A stretch of DNA of 64,000 nucleotides from Pedobacter chinensis (GCF_003339865.1 NZ_QPKV01000005.1:90813-154812); one strand, 5' to 3'; positions 1 to 9,635 are shown, counted from the first letter of the stretch. The notes: a model not told the origin generated them from the letters alone. Program-made: numbers and translations.

Positions 1-618
1 GAAGTGGAAAGCAACATCAAAGCAATGGGTGTTAAGGTAATCTCGGTACAAGCTGATGTAAGCAAAGTAGCCGATATCAGACACCTGTTTGAAGAGGCAA
101 AAAAAGCGTTTGGCAGAATAGATATTGTAGTTGCGAATGCTGGCATTGAAATGGTGGAAACGCCCGTTACACAATTTACAGAAGAACAATTTGACCGGTT
201 GTTTTCCATCAACACGAAAGGTGCTTATTTTACGATGCAGCAGGCCGCGCAGAATGTGGAAGATAATGGACGGATCATTTATGTAGCTTCAAGTACTACT
301 GCTTTTCCTGTTCCGGGAATGGCTGTATACGGAGGAAGCAAAACCACTCCGAGATACCTGGTGGATGTATTGTCAAAAGAAATCGGACATCGCGGCGTTA
401 CCGTTAATACCATCATTCCTTTTGCGGTAGATCATTCCGGAATTTTTGCAGAAGAAGGAAGTTATCCTGAATTGAGAAAATCATTGATTGATAGCTGCCC
501 GATGGGAAGACTGGCAGAAGTGGAAGATGTGGCCAACATTGCTGAATTCTTCGCCAGCGATTTATCCTCTTTTGTGAACGGACAACATTTATTGGTAAAT
601 GGAGGAGCCACTCAATAA
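1..618 (+). CDS. SDR family oxidoreductase, 5' end outside window
   Basis: NAD(P)-dependent short-chain dehydrogenase; substrate unknown. The frame is open from base 1, so the first ~30-40 residues with the TGxxxGIG cofactor loop lie outside the window; the in-frame GTG at base 4 is not the real start. Visible family marks are the NAG motif (VANAG), a Ser-rich strand before the active site (VASSTT), the catalytic YGGSK (YxxxK), and the C-terminal NGQ..VNGG strand typical of classical SDRs. The loop after the catalytic Lys reads NTIIPFAVD where most relatives have N-x-x-x-P-G, a small departure. A lipoprotein gene follows after 9 bases, so the two may be co-transcribed. Confidence 0.9.
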   Translation, partial: EVESNIKAMGVKVISVQADVSKVADIRHLFEEAKKAFGRIDIVVANAGIEMVETPVTQFTEEQFDRLFSINTKGAYFTMQQAAQNVEDNGRIIYVASSTTAFPVPGMAVYGGSKTTPRYLVDVLSKEIGHRGVTVNTIIPFAVDHSGIFAEEGSYPELRKSLIDSCPMGRLAEVEDVANIAEFFASDLSSFVNGQHLLVNGGATQ

Positions 619-627
619 CCATCACTA

Positions 628-1047
628 ATGAGTATATTCAAGAAAATATTACCGATTCTGCTCCTGTGCTCTTTACAAGCATGTGGACAGATCGGTAATC
701 ATCAACATAAAACAATTACCCAAATGGAATACAGAAAAATCAGCAATCAAAAGGTAAAAGATGCTATAGAAGCATGGCAAAAAGGAAAAGTTGCATTGTG
801 GCTTTCCTTTTTTACGGCAGATGCCCTGCTTTTAGATGACGGACATCCGAGAGATTTTAATAAATTTTCTACCGAAGCCATCGGGCATGAGCATTTTACG
901 AGCGTTGATAAGGTGGAGGACAATGGGATGTCTGTTTACGGGAGTTTTCATAGTGATACCTGGGGTGATTTTAAAACGTATTTTAAATTTTACCTCGATG
1001 CCGCAGGAAAGTTCAGCAAATTGGAAATTGGTCAGGCAAGTTATTGA
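628..1047 (+). CDS. Small lipoprotein, SnoaL/NTF2-like
   Basis: A 139-aa exported lipoprotein. The N-terminus is a signal peptide ending in a lipobox (LQAC, Cys19), so it should be lipid-anchored. The rest is a compact alpha+beta domain with an EAWQKGKVALWLSFFTADA-like opening, which resembles the SnoaL/NTF2 fold: a helix pair, an acidic pocket and antiparallel strands ending YFKFYLDAAGKF. That fold serves small enzymes and ligand binders, so no reaction can be named. It starts 9 bases after the preceding SDR and probably shares its transcript. Fold assignment is by pattern only. Confidence 0.7.
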   Translation: MSIFKKILPILLLCSLQACGQIGNHQHKTITQMEYRKISNQKVKDAIEAWQKGKVALWLSFFTADALLLDDGHPRDFNKFSTEAIGHEHFTSVDKVEDNGMSVYGSFHSDTWGDFKTYFKFYLDAAGKFSKLEIGQASY

Positions 1048-1178
1048 TATAATGTTGCTTTACAATACTTCATGTAAGTATCGTCATTTGATAAGTGATA
1101 TTCATAAGAAAAACTTTGATTTTCATATAGCCAACGGAACGGAAGAAGTTTAATTTTAAAAAATATTTGGATGAAAAA

Positions 1179-2105
1179 ATGGCACAAACGTTAGATATAC
1201 AAATCATAGAACAGCTAAGGGACGTACCGGATCTGACACCTGTTGCCCGTGAATATTATGAAGACTGGAACATCCGTGTTTTCAACAGGGAGCATTTCGC
1301 CTGTAAAAATTATCTGTCTCCCAATCGTCGTGATTTTTACAAAATACTCTTCATCACAAAAGGCATCGGCGTGTTTACCGTAGGAGCCAATACCTATTAC
1401 ATCGAAGAGCCTACCATCCTGTTCATTCATCCCAACGAAATTATTTCGTGGAAAAACCTGTCTGACCACTCAGGCGGGTATTATTGCCTGTTCAAAAAGC
1501 GATATATTGAACAATTTCCTTCTTTGAGATCTATTATCGAGAGGTATCCTTTATTTAACAATGCTGCAAACAGTGTGGTTCGCCTTAACAGCAATACAAC
1601 AGCGGTTATTAGCGAACTTTTTGTCAAGATGCACGGGGAAACTTTAAGCGGCGGTAATTATTTCGAGGATAGTTTGCAGGCATATATTCAACTGATGGTT
1701 GTGGAAACCATGAAAGCAGCCAACTTCCCTAAACCGGATGCCATCAACGACGAATTGAGACATGTATATCATTTTTTTCAATTATTGGAAGAGGAAGCGG
1801 CCAATATCAACTACAGCCAACCTTTAAGGATAAAAACTGCTAAGGAATTTGCATCGGAACTGGCTGTCCATCCCAATCATCTAAATGCTTTATTGAAGAA
1901 ACATACTGGTCAAAACGTTAGCACGCACATCCGCAACAGAATTTTAGATGAAAGCAAAACTTTATTGGTACAAACAGATTGGTCTTTGCAGGATATAGGC
2001 TTTGCTATCGGCTTTGCCGACCAACCCAACTTTACCCAGTTTTTCAAAAAGAATACTGGCGTGACACCCAATGAGTTCAGAAAGGAATATAGGAATAAAA
2101 TTTAA
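1179..2105 (+). CDS. AraC family transcriptional regulator
   Basis: A 308-aa cytoplasmic DNA-binding regulator. The N-terminal half (to about residue 170) is a cupin-like effector domain with the pattern FITKGIGVFTVG. The last ~100 residues are a double helix-turn-helix of AraC type (HPNHLNALLKKHTG, then DIGFAIGFADQPNFTQFFKKNTGVTPNEFR). The ATG at 1179 (MAQTLDIQ) is preferred to an in-frame TTG 12 bases upstream because the protein then starts like its relatives. It lies between two SDR genes on the same strand and probably controls the oxidoreductase block starting at 2367; this is inferred from position. Confidence 0.9.
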   Translation: MAQTLDIQIIEQLRDVPDLTPVAREYYEDWNIRVFNREHFACKNYLSPNRRDFYKILFITKGIGVFTVGANTYYIEEPTILFIHPNEIISWKNLSDHSGGYYCLFKKRYIEQFPSLRSIIERYPLFNNAANSVVRLNSNTTAVISELFVKMHGETLSGGNYFEDSLQAYIQLMVVETMKAANFPKPDAINDELRHVYHFFQLLEEEAANINYSQPLRIKTAKEFASELAVHPNHLNALLKKHTGQNVSTHIRNRILDESKTLLVQTDWSLQDIGFAIGFADQPNFTQFFKKNTGVTPNEFRKEYRNKI

Positions 2106-2277
2106 TACGTTCTTTCTTATATACAAAATTTTGGTAAAGGCTTAACCTATCTAATTTTAGCAGAAAGAGCTCGTGGATATTAACCACTAAATGTTACCCT
2201 ATTATTTGATGTTGCAATCTGAATTAAACTTTCAAGAAACGGGAATTAAATAAAGGTTTTCAGTACTTGCGGCAATT

Positions 2278-2285
2278 TATCTTTG
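2278..2285 (+). promoter_or_regulatory. Possible Bacteroidota -7 box upstream of the SDR block
   Basis: TATCTTTG matches the TAnnTTTG -7 element of the Bacteroidota housekeeping sigma factor and lies 81 bases before the ATG at 2367. No clear TTTG sits at the expected -33 spacing (a TTTT occurs about 17 bases upstream), so the promoter call is weak. Confidence 0.35.
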
Positions 2286-2366
2286 AAATTCATAAAAACT
2301 GCTTTGAACGGCATACCCCATCCAGGCAGCTACCATGCGAACTTTGTGATATAAAATTTATTTATT

Positions 2367-3230
2367 ATGGACACAAATAAAACATGGTTTATCACAGGAG
2401 CATCCAGGGGGTTCGGATTTGAAATCACTAAAGCAGCATTAGCTGATGGTCACAAGGTAATCGCTACGGTTCGTAAAGGAAAAGAACAATTGGCGGCACA
2501 ATTTAACAGCAACAACCTGCTCGTTATTGAAATGGATGTTACCGACGAAGGTGTGGTTAACACAGCCGTTAATGAAGCATTGGCACGCTTTGGAAAAATT
2601 GATGTACTGGTAAACAATGCGGGCTTTGGCCTGTTGAGTGCCGTGGAAGAAGGCAGTGACAGTGAAATCCGCAATATGTATGAAACCAACGTATTCGGCC
2701 TGTTAAAAGTATTGAGGGCTGTACTGCCACATTTCCGTTCACAACATTCAGGGCATGTCATCAATATTTCCTCCGTTGGCGGATTAACTGGTTCTGCTGG
2801 CTGGGGATTGTACAATTCCACCAAGTTTGCGGTAGAAGGTCTTACAGAGGCGCTGGCAAAAGAACTTGCTCCATTAGGAATATATGCTACTGCTGTGGAA
2901 CCTGGTTACTTCCGTACCAATTTTCTCGATGGTTCGTCACTTACAACTGCTAAGCAGGTAATTGACGATTATGCGGAGACTTCAGGAAAAATGCGCAGCT
3001 ATGCCCCGGATGTCAGCTACAGGCAGCCCGGAGATCCTGCAAAGCTGGCAAAAGCTATTTTAAAGATTGTTGAGGCAGAACAACCGCCTGTTCATCTTCC
3101 TTTAGGAAATGATACCTTAAAAGCCTACCGCACTAAAACGGCATCTTTCGAACTGGACATACAGGACTGGCTTGATGTCGTGACCGGCACAGATCATGAT
3201 GATGTTCATCAGCCTGCAGTTAATAATTAA
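2367..3230 (+). CDS. SDR family oxidoreductase
   Basis: A 287-aa short-chain dehydrogenase. It has the cofactor loop TGASRGFG near residue 10, NNAG near residue 88, and a catalytic Ser followed by YNSTK (YxxxK). The TGASRGFG/EPGYFRTNF pattern belongs to the classical NADP-preferring group often annotated oxidoreductase/SDR; the substrate cannot be read. It is the first gene of a co-directional set (SDR, EamA transporter, aldo/keto reductase, SDR) with gaps of about 16-21 bases, consistent with one operon. The gene at 5026 is its full-length paralogue with the same length and motif order. Confidence 0.92.
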   Translation: MDTNKTWFITGASRGFGFEITKAALADGHKVIATVRKGKEQLAAQFNSNNLLVIEMDVTDEGVVNTAVNEALARFGKIDVLVNNAGFGLLSAVEEGSDSEIRNMYETNVFGLLKVLRAVLPHFRSQHSGHVINISSVGGLTGSAGWGLYNSTKFAVEGLTEALAKELAPLGIYATAVEPGYFRTNFLDGSSLTTAKQVIDDYAETSGKMRSYAPDVSYRQPGDPAKLAKAILKIVEAEQPPVHLPLGNDTLKAYRTKTASFELDIQDWLDVVTGTDHDDVHQPAVNN

Positions 3231-3251
3231 CTCGTATTAAAAGAACAGCTC

Positions 3252-4136
3252 ATGTCTCGTCAAAAATCCATAATACTTATGTTCGCTGCCAGCTTTTGCT
3301 GGGCGGCGGGCTTTATCACGATGGGCAACGTATTGAAATCTGTAAATGCTGTTACACTTCTGTTTCTGCGATACTTTATAACTGCTATTGTGTTGGTTCC
3401 AATTATCCTGAAAACGGAACGTTTCGACTTTCCCAAGAAAAACAATATCCTGGCCATAGCGGGAATGGCAGTGTTCAATGTACTGCTCATGAATTTAATG
3501 ATGTTTGAGGGATATAAAACCACTACCGGAACCAATATCTCCATTATATCTGCCATGAACCCACTGACCATAGCATTTTGGTCTTTTGTGATACTAAAAG
3601 TCCGCTTTCGCTGGTTGCAGGTTACTGGTGCTTTCGTTGCCTTTTTCGGGGTATTGGTCATGGTATTTCGTGGTAATCTGCAGGCGCTGGCCTCTTTACA
3701 GTTCCATCAGGGAGACTTATGGATGATTGCTGCCGTGTTTAGTTTTGGACTTTCCGCAATATGTTCAAGGTTTGCCACCCAATCCATCAGTCCGCTGAAC
3801 GCTTTGTTTTATTCCAGTATCATCGGTCTGGTACTGCTGTTACCCATAGGTACAGCATCGTTCAGTTGGCCGGAGTGGGATGCCCGATTGATCGGACAGG
3901 TTTTGTTGATAGGTGTTGTTTCTACGGCATTGGCCCAATGGTTTTTCAATTTAAGTATCAAAAGCCTCGGCGCTGCGGAATCAGGTTTCATTATTAATTT
4001 CAATCCCGTGTTTGGCGTATTGATCTCCCTGGTTTTTCTTCGGGAAATACCTGTATGGGGGCAACTTATCGGGTGGCTGATCATCATGGGTGGAACAGCG
4101 CTGTTCTACAATAAAATTTCATTCAAGAGTAAATAA
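3252..4136 (+). CDS. EamA/DMT superfamily transporter
   Basis: A 294-aa integral inner-membrane protein with about ten hydrophobic segments arranged as two EamA repeats. The second repeat begins near residue 155 (GDLWMIAAVFSFGLSAI). Typical marks are an N-terminal SFCWAAGFI helix and a GAAESGFIINFNPVFGVLISLVFLRE segment near the end of repeat two. Members export or exchange small metabolites; the substrate is not readable. It lies 21 bases after an SDR and 18 bases before an aldo/keto reductase, so it may export a product or toxic aldehyde/alcohol handled by those enzymes (inference). Confidence 0.92.
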   Translation: MSRQKSIILMFAASFCWAAGFITMGNVLKSVNAVTLLFLRYFITAIVLVPIILKTERFDFPKKNNILAIAGMAVFNVLLMNLMMFEGYKTTTGTNISIISAMNPLTIAFWSFVILKVRFRWLQVTGAFVAFFGVLVMVFRGNLQALASLQFHQGDLWMIAAVFSFGLSAICSRFATQSISPLNALFYSSIIGLVLLLPIGTASFSWPEWDARLIGQVLLIGVVSTALAQWFFNLSIKSLGAAESGFIINFNPVFGVLISLVFLREIPVWGQLIGWLIIMGGTALFYNKISFKSK

Positions 4137-4154
4137 CATTTAAATTTTCAAATC

Positions 4155-5009
4155 ATGGATACAACTAAAAATAGTTCCTTAACCTATAAATTAGGAGGAG
4201 AAATTGAAATCAACAGGCTTGGATACGGTGGCATGCAGTTAACCGGCCCCGGCATATGGGGCGATGCGCCAAACAGAGATTTAGCCGTACGTTTGCTGCA
4301 TTCAGCAGTGGAAAGCGGGACTAATTTTTTCGATACGGCAGATGCCTATGGCCCGAACACAAATGAGGTGCTCTATCATGATGGTTTACATGCATATTAT
4401 GATAAAATCGTGATTGCGACAAAAGGAGGCTTAGAACGAAGCGGCCCGAACCAATGGCATGTAAACGGCGAGCCGGAATATATCGCATCTACGATTGAAA
4501 ACAGCTTGAAGCGGTTGCAATTGAATCAGATAACGCTATGGCAACTCCACAGGGTAGATCCCCGTATTCCTATTGAAGAAACACTTGCTCCTGTAGCCGA
4601 TGCGCTGAAAAACGGCAAGGTTAAATATGTGGGGTTATCCGAAGTTGATGTGAAAACCATCGAACGGGCAAGAAAGATTGTTCCCATAGTTTCTGTGCAA
4701 AATCTGTACAATCTAGCTGAACGTTCTTGGGAGCCTGTACTGGATTATACCATCGAGCAAAACCTAGCCTTTATACCGTGGTATCCACTGGCTTCCGGCC
4801 CGGGTAAAATGCAGTCAAGCATTCAGGCTATTGCAGAGCAACACGGGGCTACAACGGCACAGGTTGCATTGGCCTGGTTGCTAAAGCGCTCAGCTAACAT
4901 CCTTTTGATTCCCGGAACCCGTTCTCTTGCGCATTTACAAGAGAATATGGCGGCGGGTCAAGTCAAGTTGACTGACGAGGAATTCAGCTTGCTCTCAAAA
5001 TCATTTTAA
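4155..5009 (+). CDS. Aldo/keto reductase
   Basis: A 284-aa cytosolic NADPH-dependent TIM-barrel oxidoreductase. The AKR catalytic tetrad is visible: Asp and Tyr in DTADAYG, Lys in ATKGG, His in LWQLHRVD. The cofactor-binding C-terminal region is present (LIPGTRSLAHLQEN). The sequence most resembles the oxidoreductase group that includes plant-type and E. coli YajO/YdbC-like enzymes acting on aldehydes; specificity is unknown. It belongs to the four-gene oxidoreductase operon between 2367 and 5889, with 16-18 base spacers on both sides. Confidence 0.92.
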   Translation: MDTTKNSSLTYKLGGEIEINRLGYGGMQLTGPGIWGDAPNRDLAVRLLHSAVESGTNFFDTADAYGPNTNEVLYHDGLHAYYDKIVIATKGGLERSGPNQWHVNGEPEYIASTIENSLKRLQLNQITLWQLHRVDPRIPIEETLAPVADALKNGKVKYVGLSEVDVKTIERARKIVPIVSVQNLYNLAERSWEPVLDYTIEQNLAFIPWYPLASGPGKMQSSIQAIAEQHGATTAQVALAWLLKRSANILLIPGTRSLAHLQENMAAGQVKLTDEEFSLLSKSF

Positions 5010-5025
5010 TTATTTTTCTAAATCG

Positions 5026-5889
5026 ATGATAAAAATGGCAAACGATAATAAAAAACCGGTATGGTTTATCACAGGATGCTCCACCGGGTTCGGGCGAGAA
5101 CTGGTAAAACAATTACTGGAAAAAGGTTATACCGTAGTAGTTACCGCTAGGGATATAGCTAAAGTACCGGACTTAGTAATCGGGCACGAAAATAATAGCC
5201 TGGCACTTCCACTGGATGTGACCGACAAAGAGCAGGTAAAAACAGCTGTTGCAAAGGCAGAGGAAACTTTCGGGAGTATTGATGTACTGGTAAATAACGC
5301 AGGGTTCGGCTATTTCAGTAGTATAGAAGAAGGTGAAGAAGAAAAAATCCGTGCACAGTTCGAAACCAATGTTTTTGGATTGATACAGGTTACACAAGCC
5401 GTGCTGCCAGGAATGCGCAAAAGAGGAAAAGGGCATATTGTCAACCTTTCTTCCATAGGTGGCATACGTTCTTTTGGGGCTACCGGATTTTACCACGCAA
5501 CAAAATATGCAGTAGAGGGCCTGTCAGAAACATTGGCTATTGAAACAGCACCTCTTGGCATTAAGGTGCTACTCGTTGAACCCGGCCCCTTCCGCACCGA
5601 TTGGGCGGGTCGGTCATCTCTTCACACGCCGCTTCAGATCGCCGATTATGAACCTACAGTTGGAATCAGGATGAAAACAAGTTTTGAAGGTAGTGGCAAA
5701 CAAAAAGGAGATCCTGTCAGGGCAGCGGCAGCTATTATTAAAGCCGTGGAAGCTGAAAATCCACCATTGCGTCTGCTTCTAGGTAAATCTGCCTATGAGC
5801 TGGCCAGTGAAAAGTTAGATATGCTAAAGGTAAATTTTGAGACATGGAAAGAGGTTACCATTGAAGCTGATTTTCCCGATGGGGAATGA
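5026..5889 (+). CDS. SDR family oxidoreductase (paralogue of the 2367 gene)
   Basis: A 287-aa short-chain dehydrogenase with TGCSTGFG near residue 17, NNAG near residue 94 and YHATK as the YxxxK active site. Motifs EEGEEEKIRAQFETNVFG and EPGPFRTDW parallel those of the SDR at 2367, and the two are equal in length, so they are probably old tandem duplicates now separated by two other genes. The ATG at 5026 is used; an in-frame ATG at 5035 (MANDNKK) is an equally good start. It is the last gene of the oxidoreductase operon; about 300 bases follow in which I see no gene. Confidence 0.9.
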   Translation: MIKMANDNKKPVWFITGCSTGFGRELVKQLLEKGYTVVVTARDIAKVPDLVIGHENNSLALPLDVTDKEQVKTAVAKAEETFGSIDVLVNNAGFGYFSSIEEGEEEKIRAQFETNVFGLIQVTQAVLPGMRKRGKGHIVNLSSIGGIRSFGATGFYHATKYAVEGLSETLAIETAPLGIKVLLVEPGPFRTDWAGRSSLHTPLQIADYEPTVGIRMKTSFEGSGKQKGDPVRAAAAIIKAVEAENPPLRLLLGKSAYELASEKLDMLKVNFETWKEVTIEADFPDGE

Positions 5890-6185
5890 AGTATCTTCAA
5901 TAGAAAAAAGGATATGAAGAAAAGCAAGCCGTTTCCTGGCAGGCTGATCAGGTATTTATCCCCATGATGCCCATTTTTCACAAAAACAAACTTCTGTAGG
6001 GATTGTTGTAAGCTAAAAAGGGGTTTGACAAGAACAATCAGATGATGAAGTTGTTTTTGACACGAGTATGCATCGATATGAACGAACAACTGGATAAGAA
6101 TGTCAATTTAAGACATGAACACTGAAATCCTGATCAAGTGCGTGAGGAACAGGGAGAAAAATATCATTTCAATTTAAGTACGACC

Positions 6186-7082
6186 ATGGAAAACAAAGAA
6201 GATTTATCAAAGAACCCGGCAGAGAAATATCCTCAGCCGCCTTTTCCCAAACAGGATCAGCCCGCACCGGGAAAGGAGGAATTGCTCCATCCAAATGCAG
6301 ACCATGGGGAGAAATCATATAAAGGAAGTGGAAAGCTGGAAGGCAAGAAGGCAGTCATTACCGGCGGTGATTCTGGCATCGGGCGTGCAGTAGCCATTGC
6401 ATTTGCCCGCGAAGGCGCAGACGTTTTGATCAGCTACCTGGATGATATGGAAGATGATGATGCCCGCATCACGGCCGAATATGTGGAAGCAGCAGGTAGA
6501 AAAGCGGTTTTGATCAAAGGAGATATTCAGGAGGAGGCACATTGCAGGCATATTATTGATACCGCTGTGAAAAAGCTTGGTGGACTGGATATCCTGGTTA
6601 ATAACGCGGCATTCCAGATGGCCAGAAAAACCATGGATGACATCTCTTCAGCCGAGTGGGACCGTACTTTTCGCACCAACATCACTGCCATGTTCTACTT
6701 ATGTAAAGCAGCTGAACCACATCTTAAACCTGGAAGCAGCATCATCAACACCACATCAGTAAATGCATATTCGCCAAATGAAGAGCTCCTGCCGTATGCT
6801 GCAACAAAAGGTGCGATTCAGAATTTCACGGCCAACCTGAGTCAAATCCTGTTAAAGGACGGGAAAGGCATCCGGGTAAATGCCGTAGCGCCAGGTCCAA
6901 TCTGGACGCCACTGATTCCTTCAACCATTCCCGATCATGAAGAATTTGGAAAAGACACACCCATGCAAAGGGCAGGACAACCCGCCGAGGTTGCACCGGC
7001 TTATGTTTTCCTTGCTTCAGCGGATGCGAGCTATATCGCGGGAGCCACGATTCCGGTTACCGGAGGACGGATCACGATATGA
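6186..7082 (+). CDS. SDR oxidoreductase, general stress protein 39 (YdaD/YhxC-like) type
   Basis: A 298-aa short-chain dehydrogenase with the N-terminal extension of this subgroup (about 45 residues rich in Pro, Lys and acidic residues, QPPFPKQDQPAPG-like) before the core. The cofactor loop is TGGDSGIG near residue 60, then NNAA in place of NNAG, and YAATK as YxxxK; the end reads AGATIPVTGG. This subgroup includes Bacillus GspA39/YdaD, linked to general stress. The ATG at 6186 is chosen over an upstream GTG at 6138 because the family starts there. It is separated from the previous operon and has its own leader. Confidence 0.9.
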   Translation: MENKEDLSKNPAEKYPQPPFPKQDQPAPGKEELLHPNADHGEKSYKGSGKLEGKKAVITGGDSGIGRAVAIAFAREGADVLISYLDDMEDDDARITAEYVEAAGRKAVLIKGDIQEEAHCRHIIDTAVKKLGGLDILVNNAAFQMARKTMDDISSAEWDRTFRTNITAMFYLCKAAEPHLKPGSSIINTTSVNAYSPNEELLPYAATKGAIQNFTANLSQILLKDGKGIRVNAVAPGPIWTPLIPSTIPDHEEFGKDTPMQRAGQPAEVAPAYVFLASADASYIAGATIPVTGGRITI

Positions 7083-7208
7083 TAGTTGGCAAAATACCAC
7101 GATTCAACCATTTGCCTATCTGAACTAATGGATGCTGTGAAATAATTAGATCTCATCATCTAAACAGATCGGAAGCACTTTAAGGTATAAAACCCAGAGT
7201 TCTGTTGG

Positions 7209-7703
7209 CTATTGGCATTTTTTTTTGACAATACTGATCTGTCCGTTTTTTTCCATGAAGATCTTATCAACCTGGGCTAAATCCTCTGTGCCCAGGTTTT
7301 GTCTCATCGCCCGGTATACCTCTTCTTTACCAATCAGCGACCTGGCCATGTTGTCTTCCATAAAACTGTCTTTTTCATAGAGCAGGATTTTACGCCCTTC
7401 GATTATTTCCGAAAGTTTTGAATCTTTACTGACCACCCAGCCCAAAAGCCTGTGGAGCATCACCAATAGAATACTGGCTGCCAGCACTGCGAGGAATGGC
7501 GAGGCTCCAACCACTGCTCTGCTTAAAATAGCACCCAGGAGTATGACAATGATATTATCCATAGGACCATGCTGTCCAAAGGATCTTCGACCAGAAATGC
7601 GGATCAAAAAATAGGCAACAACAAAAACAATCATTGCCCTGATGCACATTTGCAGTTCAGTGAGTTCCCTGCCTGTTCCAATGATTTCCATTAAGTTATC
7701 CAT
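7209..7703 (-). CDS. DUF421 (YetF-like) membrane protein
   Basis: A 164-aa protein of the DUF421/YetF family. Three hydrophobic segments cover residues ~20-95, with the family signatures LIRISGRRSFGQ and a DNIIVILLGAILSRAVVG loop. A soluble cytoplasmic domain follows, where YetF proteins carry the ILLYEKDSFMEDNM..EEVYRAMRQ motif. Function in the family is unclear; members often sit beside stress genes. It stands alone, convergent with the preceding stress-type SDR. Start is ATG at 7703. Confidence 0.85.
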   Translation of the reverse strand: MDNLMEIIGTGRELTELQMCIRAMIVFVVAYFLIRISGRRSFGQHGPMDNIIVILLGAILSRAVVGASPFLAVLAASILLVMLHRLLGWVVSKDSKLSEIIEGRKILLYEKDSFMEDNMARSLIGKEEVYRAMRQNLGTEDLAQVDKIFMEKNGQISIVKKKCQ

Positions 7704-8099
7704 AATGTTTATAGTCAGGTCACGCCAATAGTTTCCTGATCTGATCTTTTGATTTCCTTCCTGATAAGCATCGGATTATTTCAGTGAAAAATATACCGTC
7801 ACTTCAGAAGGTTAATATAAAACCATTTATGGGTGCAATTGGTTTTATGAACGAGCTGTTTAATGTTGATCGTACTTACAGTGGAAAAGGTAAGCCGGTT
7901 TGTATTTATGAGCCATTCTCAATTACATCGTAAATCAGATGCACTCACAGGCCATTCTCCCAAATGGAGAACTTCTATTAATTACGATTTGGTTTAAAAG
8001 TATGCGCTAATGGTTTAGAATTCCAAATCTGAGTACTTGATCAATCATTGTGTTATAAAACAGTTCAGTTGACAATCAAGTGCACTATTCCACTCTTTT
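7704..8099. other. Gene-free stretch between DUF421 gene and decayed regulator
   Basis: About 400 AT-rich bases without a credible reading frame. An 8-bp inverted repeat (TAAAACCA / TGGTTTTA) lies near 7819-7848 but has no T-run. The upstream part should hold the promoter of the DUF421 gene; I see no clear TAnnTTTG on the minus strand. Confidence 0.4.
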
Positions 8100-9635
8100 T
8101 CACATTTCTTTTTTAATTGTGTTCAAATAGGTTGATGGTGATAGACCAAACTGCCGTTGAAAATCTCTCGAGAAATTAGTAGATAACGTATATCCTACCA
8201 TATTCGCAACCTCATTGATCTTATAATTTCCTTCTGCCAAAACTTCGGCAGCTCTTTTCAACCTGGTTACATTAATGAATTCATTAGGTGAAAGATTTGC
8301 TATGGCTTTAACTTTTCTGTATAAAGTCGGCCTGCTCATGTTCATCATTTTCGCAAGCAGATCTACATCGAGATCTATTTGGGTAATGTGATTAAAAATT
8401 AAATCATGCAGCTTTGTAATAAATTCCTGATCTGCTTTGGAGTGGGCTATTCCTTTAATGTGTGCCAATGGCGAATGGGCAAAGTGTTCTTTGATGATAT
8501 TTCGGTTTATCAGCAAATTATTAATCTGCGCAAGTAAATGTTCAAAGGCAAACGGTTTTTCAATATAGGCGTCTGCGCCTACTTCAAGGCCTTCGATTTT
8601 AGAACCGATCGAGTTTTTAGCAGTTAAAAGTATAACAGGTATATGACTGTAATGAAGATCATTTTTAAGGTTTTTACATAAGTCAATGCCATCCATTACG
8701 GGCATCATGATATCACTGATGATCAGTTGTATGTTTTCTTTCTCTAGAATGTCGATTGCTTCCATGCCATTGGTTGCGGTAAAAACAACGTAATTATTAG
8801 CAAGCTGATTTTTTAGGTAAGTTAAAATGTCATGATGATCTTCAACCAAAAGTATAAATGGTTTTCCTGAAGAAATTTCCTGTTTTGCATGATCTTCCTT
8901 AATGTGATCAGGTTTTTTTTCCTCCTGCGTTTTTTTCTGATCTGTTTTTATTTCCTGGTGAATAGGTATCGATAATAAAAAGATATTGAAATGATCACCC
9001 ATCTTCTTAAACTCTATTTTACCTTTGTGAAGTTCGGTTAATGATTTTGCAAGCGAAAATCCTATACCGGTTCCTTCTTGTTGTTCAGTTTCAGTTATCC
9101 TGAAATCAGGTTCAAAAATAGATTCTGTGTCTTCGTTCGAAAAGATATGGCCGTCATGTCTAAATTCAATTCCAAAACAATCATCATCGCTACTAAATGG
9201 AAGTAGTTTTATCTGAGTGGTTCTTGAGGCATATTCAATCGCATTGCTAAACAGATTGGTTATTATTTTTTTTAGTACTTCACAATCTACTAAGGCATAA
9301 AGCTTAAGTTTAGGAAGATATAATTCGCACTCCAGGTCTTTTTGTTCAGCTACGGGTTTAAAGCTGGCATAAATTTCATGCAATAGTTCATTAATATTCG
9401 TGCTAACAAGGCTAAGGCTTAGTTTATCAGCCTCAGCTTTTCTTAACTCGAGGAGCTGATTGGTTAACGCAATAGGTCTGCTGGCATTTTTTTTCATGAT
9501 ATATAATTTCCCCTAATCAGATTTTCAGTGGCAGTTGATGGTAATTTATCCAATGGCATTTTTATTAAGGTAAATGAGTACAGATCTCATAGGCAAGATT
9601 AGTAAAAAAATCAATTTTTGTATTATCAATTTTAA
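8100..9635 (-). pseudogene. Decayed hybrid two-component system (HTCS) regulator
   Basis: An open 465-codon frame (9497-8100) carries the back half of an HTCS protein: the tail of the dimerisation helix (NQLLELRKAEADKLSL), HATPase N- and G-boxes (NLFSNAIEYA, GTGIGFSLAKSL), a receiver domain (ISDIMMPVMDG) and a C-terminal AraC HTH (MSRPTLYRKVKAI ... FSRDFQRQFGLSPSTY). Intact HTCS proteins are about 1300-1400 aa with a periplasmic propeller sensor. Upstream of the ATG the frame is closed, but translation in the other two frames recovers the missing kinase core in order: KIDFFTNLAYEICTHL (frame A), then TLIKMPLDKL...ENLIR (frame B), then the open frame C. Two single-base losses explain this. The H-box His is Tyr (TAT) and its Arg is Cys (TGT). 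The sensor domain is gone. The remaining frame could still make a receiver/HTH protein, but it cannot be a working kinase. Confidence 0.85.

Noticed and set aside
836..1153. A 105-codon frame overlapping the end of the SnoaL-like lipoprotein and its downstream gap
   Set aside because: It lies mostly inside the lipoprotein gene in another frame, has no sensible N-terminus and no family pattern.
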